Assembly (NCBI GenBank): GCA_964530625.1
Contig: CAZHAK010000003.1
Coordinates: forward strand, 124,001-188,000
Direction of reading: 5' to 3'
Length of the DNA: 64,000 bases
Origin: JABWCQ01 sp964530625
Lineage (GTDB): Bacteria > Electryoneota > RPQS01
Positions within the stretch are counted from its first letter, which is position 1. Every line of letters begins with the position of its first letter. The translations under genes were made by a program, and so were the position numbers. The notes under the pieces are model-generated. The model ran no database searches and was not told the DNA's origin. It was given only the letters and a program-made list of their open reading frames with translations. Shown here one piece after another: positions 36,139 through 44,133 of this stretch.

Positions 36139-37488
36139 TTAAGCAGGTTGAAGCTGCACCTGTTCAAGAATTTCGCCTGTGCACTTGCTGATGACATCGA
36201 CACCTTCCGCGACTTCAGATTCGGAAATATTCAACGGCGGACGGAAACGAATCGAATGTGTTCCCGAAGGCAACATGCACACGCCGTTCTCATACAACGC
36301 GTCCACCAGGCGATTCCGCAGTGACGGCGTCGGCAAATCAAACGCACACATCAGGCCGCGACCGCGCACGTTGCTGACCATCTTGGGATAGTCGTTGGCG
36401 ACTTTCTGCAATAGGAAGAGAGCCTTTTCGCCGGTCTTAGCCGCATGATCGACCAGATTCTCATCACGGATGACTTCGAGATAGGTCTTGAAGCGGAACA
36501 TGTCAATCAGATTGCCGCCCCACGTCGAGTTGATGCGCGACGACACGTTGAATACGTTATCGTCGATTTCGTCAATTCTCGGTCCGGCGACAAATCCGCA
36601 CACTTGCGCTTTCTTGCCGAAGCAGAACATATCCGGCTCGACGTTGTGATGCTGCCAAGCCCACATCTTGCCCGTCAAACCGACGCCCGTCTGGACTTCG
36701 TCAAAAACCAGCATCGCGTCGTTCTCGTCCGCAAGATTGCGCAACGCCTGCATGAACTCCGTGCGGAAATGATTGTCGCCGCCTTCACCTTGAATCGGCT
36801 CGATAATGATCGCGCAAATTTCGTCCTTGCGGGCCATGAAGTGCTGCTTCATCTGAGCAACCGCGAGCTTCTCTTTCTGCTCGACTTCCTCAAGATGGCC
36901 TTCCGTCAGCGGGAAGCGCAGTTTCGGATTCGTCACTCGCGGCCAATCGAATTTCGCGAAGTACTTGTACTTGTTCGGATCCGCCGTATTTGTCAGCGAA
37001 ACGGTATATCCCGTACGGCCATGGAACGATTCGTCGAAGTGCATGACCTGATTGCCGATTTCGCGGCGGTAGCCCTTCTGAAGATTCTTCCGCACCTTCC
37101 AGTCCATCGCTGCCTTCAGCGCATTTTCAATTCCCAGCGCGCCGCCGGAAACGTAAAACGAATGCTTGAACTGCGGCGGCACCGCGATCTTAAAGAACGT
37201 TTCCACAAATTCCGCGAACTCCACCGTGTAGAGATCCGAGTTCGTGATATTGTTGACCGCCAAACGACCGAGCTTCTCGATCATTTCCGGCGACGTCAAG
37301 CGCGGATGATTGAAACCTATCGGGCTGGACGCGAAAAACGTAAAAAAGTCCATGTACTTGCGGCCGTGACGCGAGTCATAGAACATCGTGCCTTTGGATC
37401 TCTCAAGATCAAACACCAAATCGAATCCATCAGCGAGCATATATTTCGAGAGCGTCTCGTGGACGTTCTTCGGAGTGATGTGCGACAT
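36139..37488 (-). CDS. lat: L-lysine 6-transaminase
   Basis: This 449-residue class III PLP aminotransferase moves the epsilon-amino group of lysine to 2-oxoglutarate, giving 2-aminoadipate 6-semialdehyde. The full-length match to LAT is clear: MDFFTFFASSPIGFNHP, FDESFHGRTGYTVSLT, FDEVQTGVGLTG, and the PLP lysine in FGKKAQVCGF. The start has AGGAGG 7 bases upstream. The aldehyde product would be oxidised by an aldehyde dehydrogenase, for which the gene at 42338 is a candidate. It is a single-gene unit with its own terminator. Confidence 0.93.
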   Translation of the reverse strand: MSHITPKNVHETLSKYMLADGFDLVFDLERSKGTMFYDSRHGRKYMDFFTFFASSPIGFNHPRLTSPEMIEKLGRLAVNNITNSDLYTVEFAEFVETFFKIAVPPQFKHSFYVSGGALGIENALKAAMDWKVRKNLQKGYRREIGNQVMHFDESFHGRTGYTVSLTNTADPNKYKYFAKFDWPRVTNPKLRFPLTEGHLEEVEQKEKLAVAQMKQHFMARKDEICAIIIEPIQGEGGDNHFRTEFMQALRNLADENDAMLVFDEVQTGVGLTGKMWAWQHHNVEPDMFCFGKKAQVCGFVAGPRIDEIDDNVFNVSSRINSTWGGNLIDMFRFKTYLEVIRDENLVDHAAKTGEKALFLLQKVANDYPKMVSNVRGRGLMCAFDLPTPSLRNRLVDALYENGVCMLPSGTHSIRFRPPLNISESEVAEGVDVISKCTGEILEQVQLQPA

Positions 37489-37613
37489 AACTAACCTCCT
37501 GTTTACGGTTGACTGATTGCTAAACTAAAACCGAGAGCCGCCATTCACCGCGGAGGATCCGTGGAGCCTGTATTGCGCCGGGTCAGCGCATGAAAATTTA
37601 GTCGCAAAAACAT
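37489..37613. other. Intergenic region upstream of lat
   Basis: This 125-base region holds the lat ribosome binding site and no gene. A GC-rich block near 37540-37580 contains short inverted repeats and may be the terminator of the pseudo-hydrolase operon. Confidence 0.45.
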
Positions 37614-38423
37614 TTATGGTCCAAAAAAGTCTCTTATTTCACTCGTGTATCGCTCGGGCTGTTCCCACATCGGAAAATTACCCGCGCCCTGCCAAATCTC
37701 TGCTCGTCTGCCCAGTGCAAACTCTGTCGCGAGCTTGGGGTCAACTCCTGCGGCACTTTCTCCCCAAACCAACCACGTTTCCCCCTCAAACCTTCGCAAA
37801 CTGTCACGGTAAACGGCAAGCTCCTGCCGAAAGTCATCCGAGGGAATCTCCGGTGAGCGCTCGGCATGCCGTCCGCCCGCGAAAAGTTCTTGAAACATCG
37901 GCTCCGCATGACTCGTGTTTGCGCCTGAGTTTTTGAGCCACTCCTGCAAACGGCTCCGTGTCCAATCCGCTGTTTGCCAAGGCCACTTGAACTTGCGCTC
38001 GCTTACTCCAGTCAGAGGTAAATTTAGCAGCCCCAGCCGCCGGACTTTCTCAGGATGCTCAAGCAGATAATCCGTCGCAAGCCACGCGCCATCTCCCAAC
38101 CCCATGAGATCGCACTGCGCACATTGCTGAGCTTCAATTACTTCCGCAAGCCAATGACGTAAAATTTGGCGCGATAGTTCGTTTTTTTGCACCGCCATGC
38201 GGTTGCGCGATCTGCCCCAACCCGGAAAATCCGGCGCGATACAGCGCGTTTTTCTACCCATCACCTGAATCGTCGTGGACCACACAAATGACGCGCCCGG
38301 AATTGAATGCAACAGCACCAGCGGAAACGCGCCGCTTTGTCCTTCTACGACCGCAAACGTCCGGGTTCCCCCTGCGGAGAACTCCTGATAACTGAATCCG
38401 GCGACATCAAACCAACTGGCCAC
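37614..38423 (-). CDS. Alpha/beta-hydrolase fold protein lacking catalytic residues
   Basis: This 269-residue protein has the fold: the oxyanion region LLHSIPGASFVW, strand and turn APDFPGWGRS, the nucleophile elbow and a C-terminal strand. At the elbow, where 'GHSLGG' is expected, it reads GLGDGAW, so Gly replaces the nucleophile. Near the end GAGNFPMWEQPE has Asn where the catalytic His is usual. Both substitutions are visible in the DNA. The protein may bind rather than hydrolyse a ligand, or use an unusual mechanism. It ends a minus-strand run of small genes and lies 8 bases from the PIN gene. Confidence 0.72.
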   Translation of the reverse strand: MASWFDVAGFSYQEFSAGGTRTFAVVEGQSGAFPLVLLHSIPGASFVWSTTIQVMGRKTRCIAPDFPGWGRSRNRMAVQKNELSRQILRHWLAEVIEAQQCAQCDLMGLGDGAWLATDYLLEHPEKVRRLGLLNLPLTGVSERKFKWPWQTADWTRSRLQEWLKNSGANTSHAEPMFQELFAGGRHAERSPEIPSDDFRQELAVYRDSLRRFEGETWLVWGESAAGVDPKLATEFALGRRAEIWQGAGNFPMWEQPERYTSEIRDFFGP

Positions 38424-38431
38424 AAGCGCGG

Positions 38432-38881
38432 TCAGGCAAAGAGCGTTTCAAACGGATTCTCAACCGTCAATTCGCGCACCGCAAGATAGGGCGCGGAATC
38501 CGAGGTTACGATAGTGCGGACTCCGTGCGCCAAGGCCGTCGCTGCGACGTGCGCCTCATGTAAACGATTCCGCATCGCCGCATGCTTGCCTGCAAATTTC
38601 AAGGCGCGTTTCAAAATCAATTCGTCCCCGTAAAGAATCATCGGCTCGCGCCGTTTCAGCATCGCTTCCAAGGCCGCATGGACCGCCGCGGTTTTCAGCG
38701 GCGTGTCGCAATAGTCTTTCGACGTAATCCACTCACTCCAGCGCACCAGACTCGCGTAACAGACACAAGTCACCCACGGTTCCGCCGCGCAAGATTTCAA
38801 ATACTTGCCCGCGCGCGCAGATAGCGGATGCGTCGTATCCGTCGCCGTCAACAAAAGAGAGGTGTCAATGCACTTCAGCAT
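38432..38881 (-). CDS. PIN-domain protein, VapC-like toxin
   Basis: This 149-residue protein has the PIN fold: the first acidic residue in CIDTSLLL (Asp6), a mid-protein acidic cluster, and the final motif HEAHVAATALAHGV with IVTSD. These acidic residues bind Mg2+ or Mn2+ in RNases. At the third position it has Glu where Asp is more common. It follows a small excisionase-type HTH gene by 6 bases. The pair looks like a type II toxin-antitoxin unit whose toxin would cut RNA. The target is unknown. Confidence 0.78.
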   Translation of the reverse strand: MLKCIDTSLLLTATDTTHPLSARAGKYLKSCAAEPWVTCVCYASLVRWSEWITSKDYCDTPLKTAAVHAALEAMLKRREPMILYGDELILKRALKFAGKHAAMRNRLHEAHVAATALAHGVRTIVTSDSAPYLAVRELTVENPFETLFA

Positions 38882-38887
38882 TTCGTA

Positions 38888-39166
38888 TCAGCCGCGCAGC
38901 TTAATCGCCCCGGCGAGTTTCAACAAATCATCAAAGCCCGAGCGCTTTGATCTTGCCCCGTCGGATTTCGCCGCCGCCTTTCCTCTGAGCGCGGCCTGCT
39001 TCTGCCGATAGAGCCAAAGCTCCGGAGCCTCATGCGGAATCCGCCACTGTACACCGACGCGAATAGCCGGAAGCCGTCCTTCACGCGCCAACATGCGCAC
39101 TGTGCCGCGACTCACCTTCAAGAGTTTCGCCGCTTCCGCAGTCGTCAGATATTCTTCGCCCGGCAT
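38888..39166 (-). CDS. Excisionase-type HTH protein, probable antitoxin
   Basis: This 92-residue protein begins with a helix-turn-helix of the excisionase/MerR-like type (EYLTTAEAAKLLKVSRGTV, then LAREGRLPAIRVGVQWRI), residues about 5-50. A basic linker follows, and the end GFDDLLKLAGAIKLRG could be the part that binds the toxin. Most VapC partners use AbrB or RHH folds, so this pairing is less common. DNA binding may also control the operon. It lies between the PIN gene and a DinB gene, with 6-base gaps on both sides. Confidence 0.75.
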   Translation of the reverse strand: MPGEEYLTTAEAAKLLKVSRGTVRMLAREGRLPAIRVGVQWRIPHEAPELWLYRQKQAALRGKAAAKSDGARSKRSGFDDLLKLAGAIKLRG

Positions 39167-39172
39167 AAACCG

Positions 39173-39652
39173 TTAACCCGCCGCTTTCTTTAAGAGCGCG
39201 ATTTGCCCGCCGTGATAAATATCATGCTGCATGATGCCGTGCAGGGCGCGATAGCGCGGAGTCTTGCCCCCTGCAGGTGGTGTCGAGAGATTTTCATCCG
39301 TAAGTCTTGAGGCTGCGTCCAGTAGTTCAGCCTGCGCGCTCTCAAGATTACTCACGACATCTTTCCACGCGGCTTCGTCCGTGCGCAAAATCGGCTCCCA
39401 ATTTATCTCGTCCGTCATTAGAGCGGACTCATCCCGTAATCTGGCCGCCGTGTACTTTTTCCAGGCAATCACGTGAAGCACAAGTTCCCAAATCGTATGC
39501 AGGTTTGGAAAGGGACGGCGAAGAGCGAGCTGCGCATCCACGTCATGCAAGAGCCATTTCAGCGCCGGGCCGTAACGGGCTTCTCCGTGCTCGTCGCCCG
39601 CAAAAGAGAGCTTCATCTCCTCGATAAGCCGTGTAACTTCCTCTTGTGCCAC
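39173..39652 (-). CDS. DinB/YfiT-type four-helix-bundle protein (1)
   Basis: This 159-residue protein has the DinB fold. Metal-binding histidines are seen in LHTIWELVLHVIAWK and in HDIYHGGQIALL, the usual His-X3-His layout. Members of this family include thiol-dependent transferases and stress proteins of unknown function. It is followed by a second, similar gene 2 bases upstream. Confidence 0.85.
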   Translation of the reverse strand: MAQEEVTRLIEEMKLSFAGDEHGEARYGPALKWLLHDVDAQLALRRPFPNLHTIWELVLHVIAWKKYTAARLRDESALMTDEINWEPILRTDEAAWKDVVSNLESAQAELLDAASRLTDENLSTPPAGGKTPRYRALHGIMQHDIYHGGQIALLKKAAG

Positions 39653-39654
39653 GC

Positions 39655-40146
39655 CTATCTCACCTTGCTTCCCTGCATCTCCGCCTGCGCGGCTTTCTTC
39701 AGGAGAGTAATCTGACCCGCGTGATAGAGATCATGGTGCACGACGCCAAAAATATATTCCGAATACACCGTATCCCGGCCCGGTGGATTTGCATAAAGTT
39801 TGTCCGCCGTGAAACGTGAAACCGTAGCAAGGAACTCCGCATGTGCGACTTTCAGCTCATTCATCACGAGCTTCCACTCCGATTCGTCGCCTTCTTCAGG
39901 CCGTGGAAAATTCTCGTCATCCTCAACTCGAATCGCGTCATTCCCCTCAAGCCACCGTGTCACCGCGCGCTTCCAAGCTACCGTATGCAAAGCGATTTCC
40001 CATATCGTATGCACACCCTCGACCCAGCGCCGTTTCGCCATGTACGCATCCACACCATTCAAGGACTCCATCAGCGAAGGCCCGTGCCACGCTTCGCCCT
40101 CAAAGGCTTTCTGAATCTGCTTCAAATGCGACGATAGTTCGTTCAT
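39655..40146 (-). CDS. DinB/YfiT-type protein (2)
   Basis: This 163-residue paralogue of the preceding protein shares the elements HTIWEIALHTVAWK and HDLYHAGQITLLKKAA. The start at 40146 has GAGG 8 bases upstream and is better than the alternative seven codons earlier. It lies 2 bases from the first DinB gene and is surely co-transcribed with it. Confidence 0.85.
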   Translation of the reverse strand: MNELSSHLKQIQKAFEGEAWHGPSLMESLNGVDAYMAKRRWVEGVHTIWEIALHTVAWKRAVTRWLEGNDAIRVEDDENFPRPEEGDESEWKLVMNELKVAHAEFLATVSRFTADKLYANPPGRDTVYSEYIFGVVHHDLYHAGQITLLKKAAQAEMQGSKVR

Positions 40147-40192
40147 GTTTAGAACCTCGAATTGCATGTGGTTATTGAGTCAGAACAGCTAT

Positions 40193-40654
40193 TTACCGCG
40201 TTTCACTAATCCAGCGGTTGAACCACGTCTTGGCCGGTTCGCCGCCTGCCTGCCGCACGAGTGTCGCGATTTGTCCGCGATGATATGTGCAGTGATCAAA
40301 CGTGTGAAAAACCATGTCCGAAACCCGGCGCGTCACCTGCTTACCTGCAAAATCCGTATAGCGGATTGAATAGGCAAGCTGTTCTTCAGTCAGTCCAGCC
40401 AATAACTTCTGATACGCGGCTTCAATTTTCGGAATCTCAGCAACACACGTCGCAAAATCATAATCCGCCGCGTCATACCAACCCGTCGCGTCCCGCTCCT
40501 CAATCAAATCCAGCACATACCAATTGTTCTGCAAGATATGACTGAACAAAGTCACTCCCATCTCCGGCATCTCGGCACAGCTCTTCAAAGACTCAACCAC
40601 TTTGTGGTTTGCCCATGTGTTGAAGAGAACGAGGGAGTGGAGGTGGGGGAGCAT
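40193..40654 (-). CDS. DinB-type protein (3)
   Basis: This 153-residue protein is a more divergent DinB member. It begins LFNTWANHKV, the typical first helix with a metal-binding His, and has DMVFHTFDHCTYHRGQIATL near the end with His residues and a Cys. It is about 46 bases from DinB 2. Three DinB genes in a row suggest either amplification or a functional set. No direct role is known. Confidence 0.83.
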   Translation of the reverse strand: MLPHLHSLVLFNTWANHKVVESLKSCAEMPEMGVTLFSHILQNNWYVLDLIEERDATGWYDAADYDFATCVAEIPKIEAAYQKLLAGLTEEQLAYSIRYTDFAGKQVTRRVSDMVFHTFDHCTYHRGQIATLVRQAGGEPAKTWFNRWISETR

Positions 40655-40668
40655 TCTTTGACCTAATT

Positions 40669-42126
40669 TTAGTGCCAGTAGACTTCAACGCCGCGTGCTC
40701 TAAGCGTCGGTATATGCTGTTCTATTGATGTGTTATCGAGTGGATTCGAATAAATGCTTAACCATGCACTATTCCAATTGGCGATTGAAGTATCCCACGG
40801 CAAATCTATCAACGGCGCAATATTTGTTATATCATTGCTTTGCAAGTTCAGCCTGAGTAACTTTGGCAAATCATGCATTGGGGTTAGATCAACAATTTCG
40901 CACTGAGCCAAACCAGCGTAAGTCAGGTTTGGCAGATTCGCAAAATCTTCCAGGCTGGCGATGTTGCTTCCAACGGCTTCGAATTCTACGAGGCTTGATA
41001 GCTGAGAAATTCCGCGCATCGTTGTTAGCTTGCTTTCCCAGAGGTTTAGATTGCGTAGCGCGGGCAAATTGTACATACCGTCTAACGATTCGATGCCGCT
41101 GAACTGCATAACGAAACTACTCAGCAGTGGCAGGTCATGGACTCCTTCCATGGACGAGACGGGACAACGCTGACAGCTAAAATAGGTCATGGAGGGCATC
41201 TCTGACATTCCCACAAGACTAGCAATGCTGTCGCCAACCTGAAACGTTTCAACTGCGGGCAAGTCGCTTATTCCATCAAGTGTCCGCGCAGGGTTTCCCC
41301 AGAGGTATACCCACCTCAAATTCTGCTGCCCAGATAATCCTGCGAAACTCGTGATTAGGTTTTCGGACGCCACGAGTCCAATCAGGGAACGCATACCTTG
41401 CACGGCTTGAATGCTTGTAATCTGATTTTGATTGACGTAGAGTGATTGCAAATTATCCAAACTCTCGAGCGAGGAAATGTCAACTATATTATTGTTTGAC
41501 AATTCCAAAGTTTGAAGGTACGTCATAGAAGATAATGGGGAAACGTCTTCAATCAAACACTCCGAACATCGCAGCGTCGTCAAATGTGTCAGGCCGGATA
41601 ACGGAGAGAGGTCGCTTATCGGGTTTTTGCTCAAATGCAAATAATCAAGTTGAGGTATTCCCGAAACTGCTGAAATATTCGAAATCTGATTATCCCACAA
41701 ATCAAGCCTGCGCATTAATACCAAACCAGCCAATCGCGAGATGTCGCGAATTCTGTTTCCATACAACTGTAAATCTTCAAGTTCAGCCAGATTCTCAAGT
41801 GGGCTTAAATCACTTACGGTGCCCGTAAAAAGACGCAACTTTCTGAGGCGCGGAATGTTCTGCAAACCCTCAAGCGATGATACACTAAAAAAAGGACCTG
41901 AATAATGTGGACTCTCGCCGCGCAAATCTATTGCGACCATTGATTCAACATCATTCAGCGTGAGCATTCTATCGCTGATGTGGAGCTGGTGGCGAATCAA
42001 CAGTTCTAACTGCTCGTCCTGAAAGAGTCCAGGAACCCAATCTGGTCCATCATCACTGTCTTTTTCGCATGACAACATGAACAGTGCGGCGGCAATTGCC
42101 ATGAGAGTTACAAGAGACTTCTTCAT
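40669..42126 (-). CDS. Leucine-rich-repeat lipoprotein (internalin-like)
   Basis: This 485-residue protein begins with a lipoprotein signal (MKKSLVTLMAIAAALFMLSC), so Cys20 is the lipidation site. About 16-18 leucine-rich repeats of 21-22 residues follow, with the internalin-type pattern 'L..L..L.L..N.I.DISPL..L'. Surface-exposed LRR lipoproteins usually bind proteins or glycans. The ATG at 42126 is preferred over one 32 codons upstream because the signal begins there. No sorting domain or enzyme domain is present. Confidence 0.85.
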   Translation of the reverse strand: MKKSLVTLMAIAAALFMLSCEKDSDDGPDWVPGLFQDEQLELLIRHQLHISDRMLTLNDVESMVAIDLRGESPHYSGPFFSVSSLEGLQNIPRLRKLRLFTGTVSDLSPLENLAELEDLQLYGNRIRDISRLAGLVLMRRLDLWDNQISNISAVSGIPQLDYLHLSKNPISDLSPLSGLTHLTTLRCSECLIEDVSPLSSMTYLQTLELSNNNIVDISSLESLDNLQSLYVNQNQITSIQAVQGMRSLIGLVASENLITSFAGLSGQQNLRWVYLWGNPARTLDGISDLPAVETFQVGDSIASLVGMSEMPSMTYFSCQRCPVSSMEGVHDLPLLSSFVMQFSGIESLDGMYNLPALRNLNLWESKLTTMRGISQLSSLVEFEAVGSNIASLEDFANLPNLTYAGLAQCEIVDLTPMHDLPKLLRLNLQSNDITNIAPLIDLPWDTSIANWNSAWLSIYSNPLDNTSIEQHIPTLRARGVEVYWH

Positions 42127-42337
42127 AATAGTGATACTATTTTTTTTAATACTTCGGAAAAAACAAAGAACGGAATTACTGTCTGAAACGTGAAATTGCC
42201 ATAACAGTAAAAGTACTTTCAATATCTCATTTTATCCGTTCTAACAAACTTTTGAATTACCTCCTTTTTGAATCAATTTAGAGCAAGGACTTGTGATAGC
42301 GCGGAGGTCGTTTCAACCTCCGCGCTATCATTCAATC
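42127..42337. other. Intergenic region with ALDH terminator
   Basis: This 211-base AT-rich region contains the aldehyde dehydrogenase terminator (42294-42330) and the upstream control region of the LRR lipoprotein gene. I see no gene. Confidence 0.55.
42294..42330 (-). terminator. Hairpin terminator of the aldehyde dehydrogenase gene
   Basis: A perfect 15-bp stem (TGATAGCGCGGAGGT / ACCTCCGCGCTATCA) with a 7-base loop lies 8 bases after the stop. There is no strong T run, but the stem is very stable. Confidence 0.75.
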
Positions 42338-43873
42338 TTACTCGTCAATCTGCGCGCGCTGCATCTTGCCTGAGTAGTCTACGTAGCACGCTTTCGTCTC
42401 TGAATAGAAATCGTAGGCTTCCCAGCCGCCTTCGCGGTGGCCGTTGCCGGTGGCCTTCATGCCGCCGAAGGGCATGTGAGCTTCCGCGCCGATGGTTGCC
42501 GCGTTCACATAGGTGATGCCGGTTTCCAAATCACGGAAGGCGCGGTAAGCCTGATCAATATTCTTGGTGAAGATCGCGCTCGACAAACCGTAGTCGATCT
42601 CGTTACAAATTTTTAGCGCGTCGTCAAAATTCTTAGCCTTAATCACCGACACCACGGGTCCGAAAATTTCTTCCTGCGATATTCTCATCTTCGGCTTGCA
42701 ATCGGTGAAGATCGTCGGCTCATGAAACCAGCCGTCGGCATGTTCGCCTTTGGTCATGGCCTTGCCGCCGTAAGCCAGTGTCGCGCCGTCTTCCTTCTTG
42801 CCGATTTCGACATACTTCATGACCGTCTTGCGCTGGGCTTCGCTGACACATGGTCCCATGGTGATGCCGGGATCATTACCGTAACCGATCTTGAGCTTCT
42901 TCGTCGCCTTAATAAACTTTTCAACAAACACGTCATGCACGCCTTCTTCGACAATTACTCGCGACGATGCCGTGCAGCGCTGTCCGGTCGTCCCGAAGCC
43001 GCCCCAAATCGCGCAATCCACCGCATGATCAATGTCCGCGTCGTTCATCACAATCTGCGCGTTCTTGCCGCCGAGTTCCATCGAAACCCGCTTCAGCATG
43101 CCGCTTGCTTCACGCCCGATCATGCGGCCTACCGCAGACGAACCCGTGAACGACACCACCGGAATATCCGGATGCGTCACCATGTGCGCGCCGACTTCCG
43201 TGCCGGAGCCATGCACGATATTGATAATTTCCGGCGGGAAGCCCGCGTCCAGAATCGCTTCGATGAAATTATGCGCCGACAACGGCGTGATTTCGGCGGG
43301 CTTAAACACCACCGTATTGCCGCACATCAGCGCGGGAATAATCTTCCATGAGGGAATCGCCATCGGGAAATTCCACGGCGAAATCAATCCGCACACGCCA
43401 ATCGGAAAACGAATCGTCATGTTGAACTTGTTCGGAAGTTCCGACGGCACTGTCTTGCCGAAATGACGGTAACCTTCACCCACGGCATAAATCGCCGTGT
43501 CTATTGCTTCCTGCACGTCGCCGCGGGTTTCAAAAATCGGCTTGCCCATCTCGCGAGTCATTTCGAAGGCGTATTGCTCCTTACGCTCGTTCAGGATGTC
43601 CACCAACTTGTAAAACAACTTGGCTTTGGACGGGCCGGGAACATTGCGCCAAGTCTTGAAGGCTTTCGCCGCCGACTTCACCGCACGATCCACGTCGTCT
43701 TTCGTGCTGTGCGGAAACGTTCCAATCAAATCCGACCACTGAGCCGGGTTGCGGTTCTCGATAATGGAACCGTTCGAGGCGTCACACCATTTTCCGGCGA
43801 TGAAATTCTGATAAATTTTGGTCTTGCTTTTGCCACCGTTCGGGCTGGCTGTCTTCTTCTGTGTCGCTGTTGC
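42338..43873 (-). CDS. Aldehyde dehydrogenase (possible 2-aminoadipate semialdehyde dehydrogenase)
   Basis: This 511-residue NAD(P)-dependent enzyme has the ALDH core: SPWNFP, SFTGSSAVG, ELGGKNAQIV with the catalytic-site Glu, and the nucleophile Cys in GGFGTTGQRCTASS. The C-terminal motif GAEAHMPFGGMKATGNGHRE is typical of the ALDH7-like/semialdehyde group. The start is a GTG at 43873 with AGGAG 7-8 bases upstream; the TTG fourteen codons earlier is not a good start. Because lysine 6-transaminase is encoded nearby, it is a candidate for the second step, oxidising 2-aminoadipate semialdehyde. The substrate cannot be settled by sequence alone. Confidence 0.85.
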   Translation of the reverse strand, partial: ATATQKKTASPNGGKSKTKIYQNFIAGKWCDASNGSIIENRNPAQWSDLIGTFPHSTKDDVDRAVKSAAKAFKTWRNVPGPSKAKLFYKLVDILNERKEQYAFEMTREMGKPIFETRGDVQEAIDTAIYAVGEGYRHFGKTVPSELPNKFNMTIRFPIGVCGLISPWNFPMAIPSWKIIPALMCGNTVVFKPAEITPLSAHNFIEAILDAGFPPEIINIVHGSGTEVGAHMVTHPDIPVVSFTGSSAVGRMIGREASGMLKRVSMELGGKNAQIVMNDADIDHAVDCAIWGGFGTTGQRCTASSRVIVEEGVHDVFVEKFIKATKKLKIGYGNDPGITMGPCVSEAQRKTVMKYVEIGKKEDGATLAYGGKAMTKGEHADGWFHEPTIFTDCKPKMRISQEEIFGPVVSVIKAKNFDDALKICNEIDYGLSSAIFTKNIDQAYRAFRDLETGITYVNAATIGAEAHMPFGGMKATGNGHREGGWEAYDFYSETKACYVDYSGKMQRAQIDE

Positions 43874-43915
43874 CACGATCGTTTCTCCTGAACTTGAACT
43901 AAAGGGAAGGGACAA

Positions 43916-44133
43916 ACCCTTCCCGGGTCAAACTACCTGCAGATTATAGCTCTAAAACCTACGAAAATTCCGCCGCATAGTCAACCCGTCATAAGGCATG
44001 TAGACTCATAAAAATCAACCTCATACGAGCAATTTCAAGCCCTCGGGCGAGGCAGGGAAACCTAATAAAAACGGAAACGGGGCCGACTCTTGTGAGTCCT
44101 GCCCCGTTCCGAACCTCCCAGACAGGCAATTTC
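43916..44133. other. Intergenic region with terminator hairpin
   Basis: This 218-base region lies between the aldehyde dehydrogenase gene and the Cys-rich surface protein gene. It holds the hairpin at 44073-44110 and the promoter region of the dehydrogenase. I see no gene. Confidence 0.5.
44073..44110 (-). terminator. Terminator of the 914-residue surface protein gene
   Basis: The arms GGAAACGGGGC and GCCCCGTTCC, plus an inner GACTC / GAGTC stem, form a long hairpin 23 bases after the stop. Nearly the same hairpin occurs downstream of the next gene (47052-47087). Confidence 0.75.

Noticed and set aside
36445..37494. Antisense open frame of 349 codons opposite lat
   Set aside because: The minus strand encodes lysine 6-transaminase over its full length with a good ribosome binding site; the antisense product is Arg/His-rich and unlike a protein.
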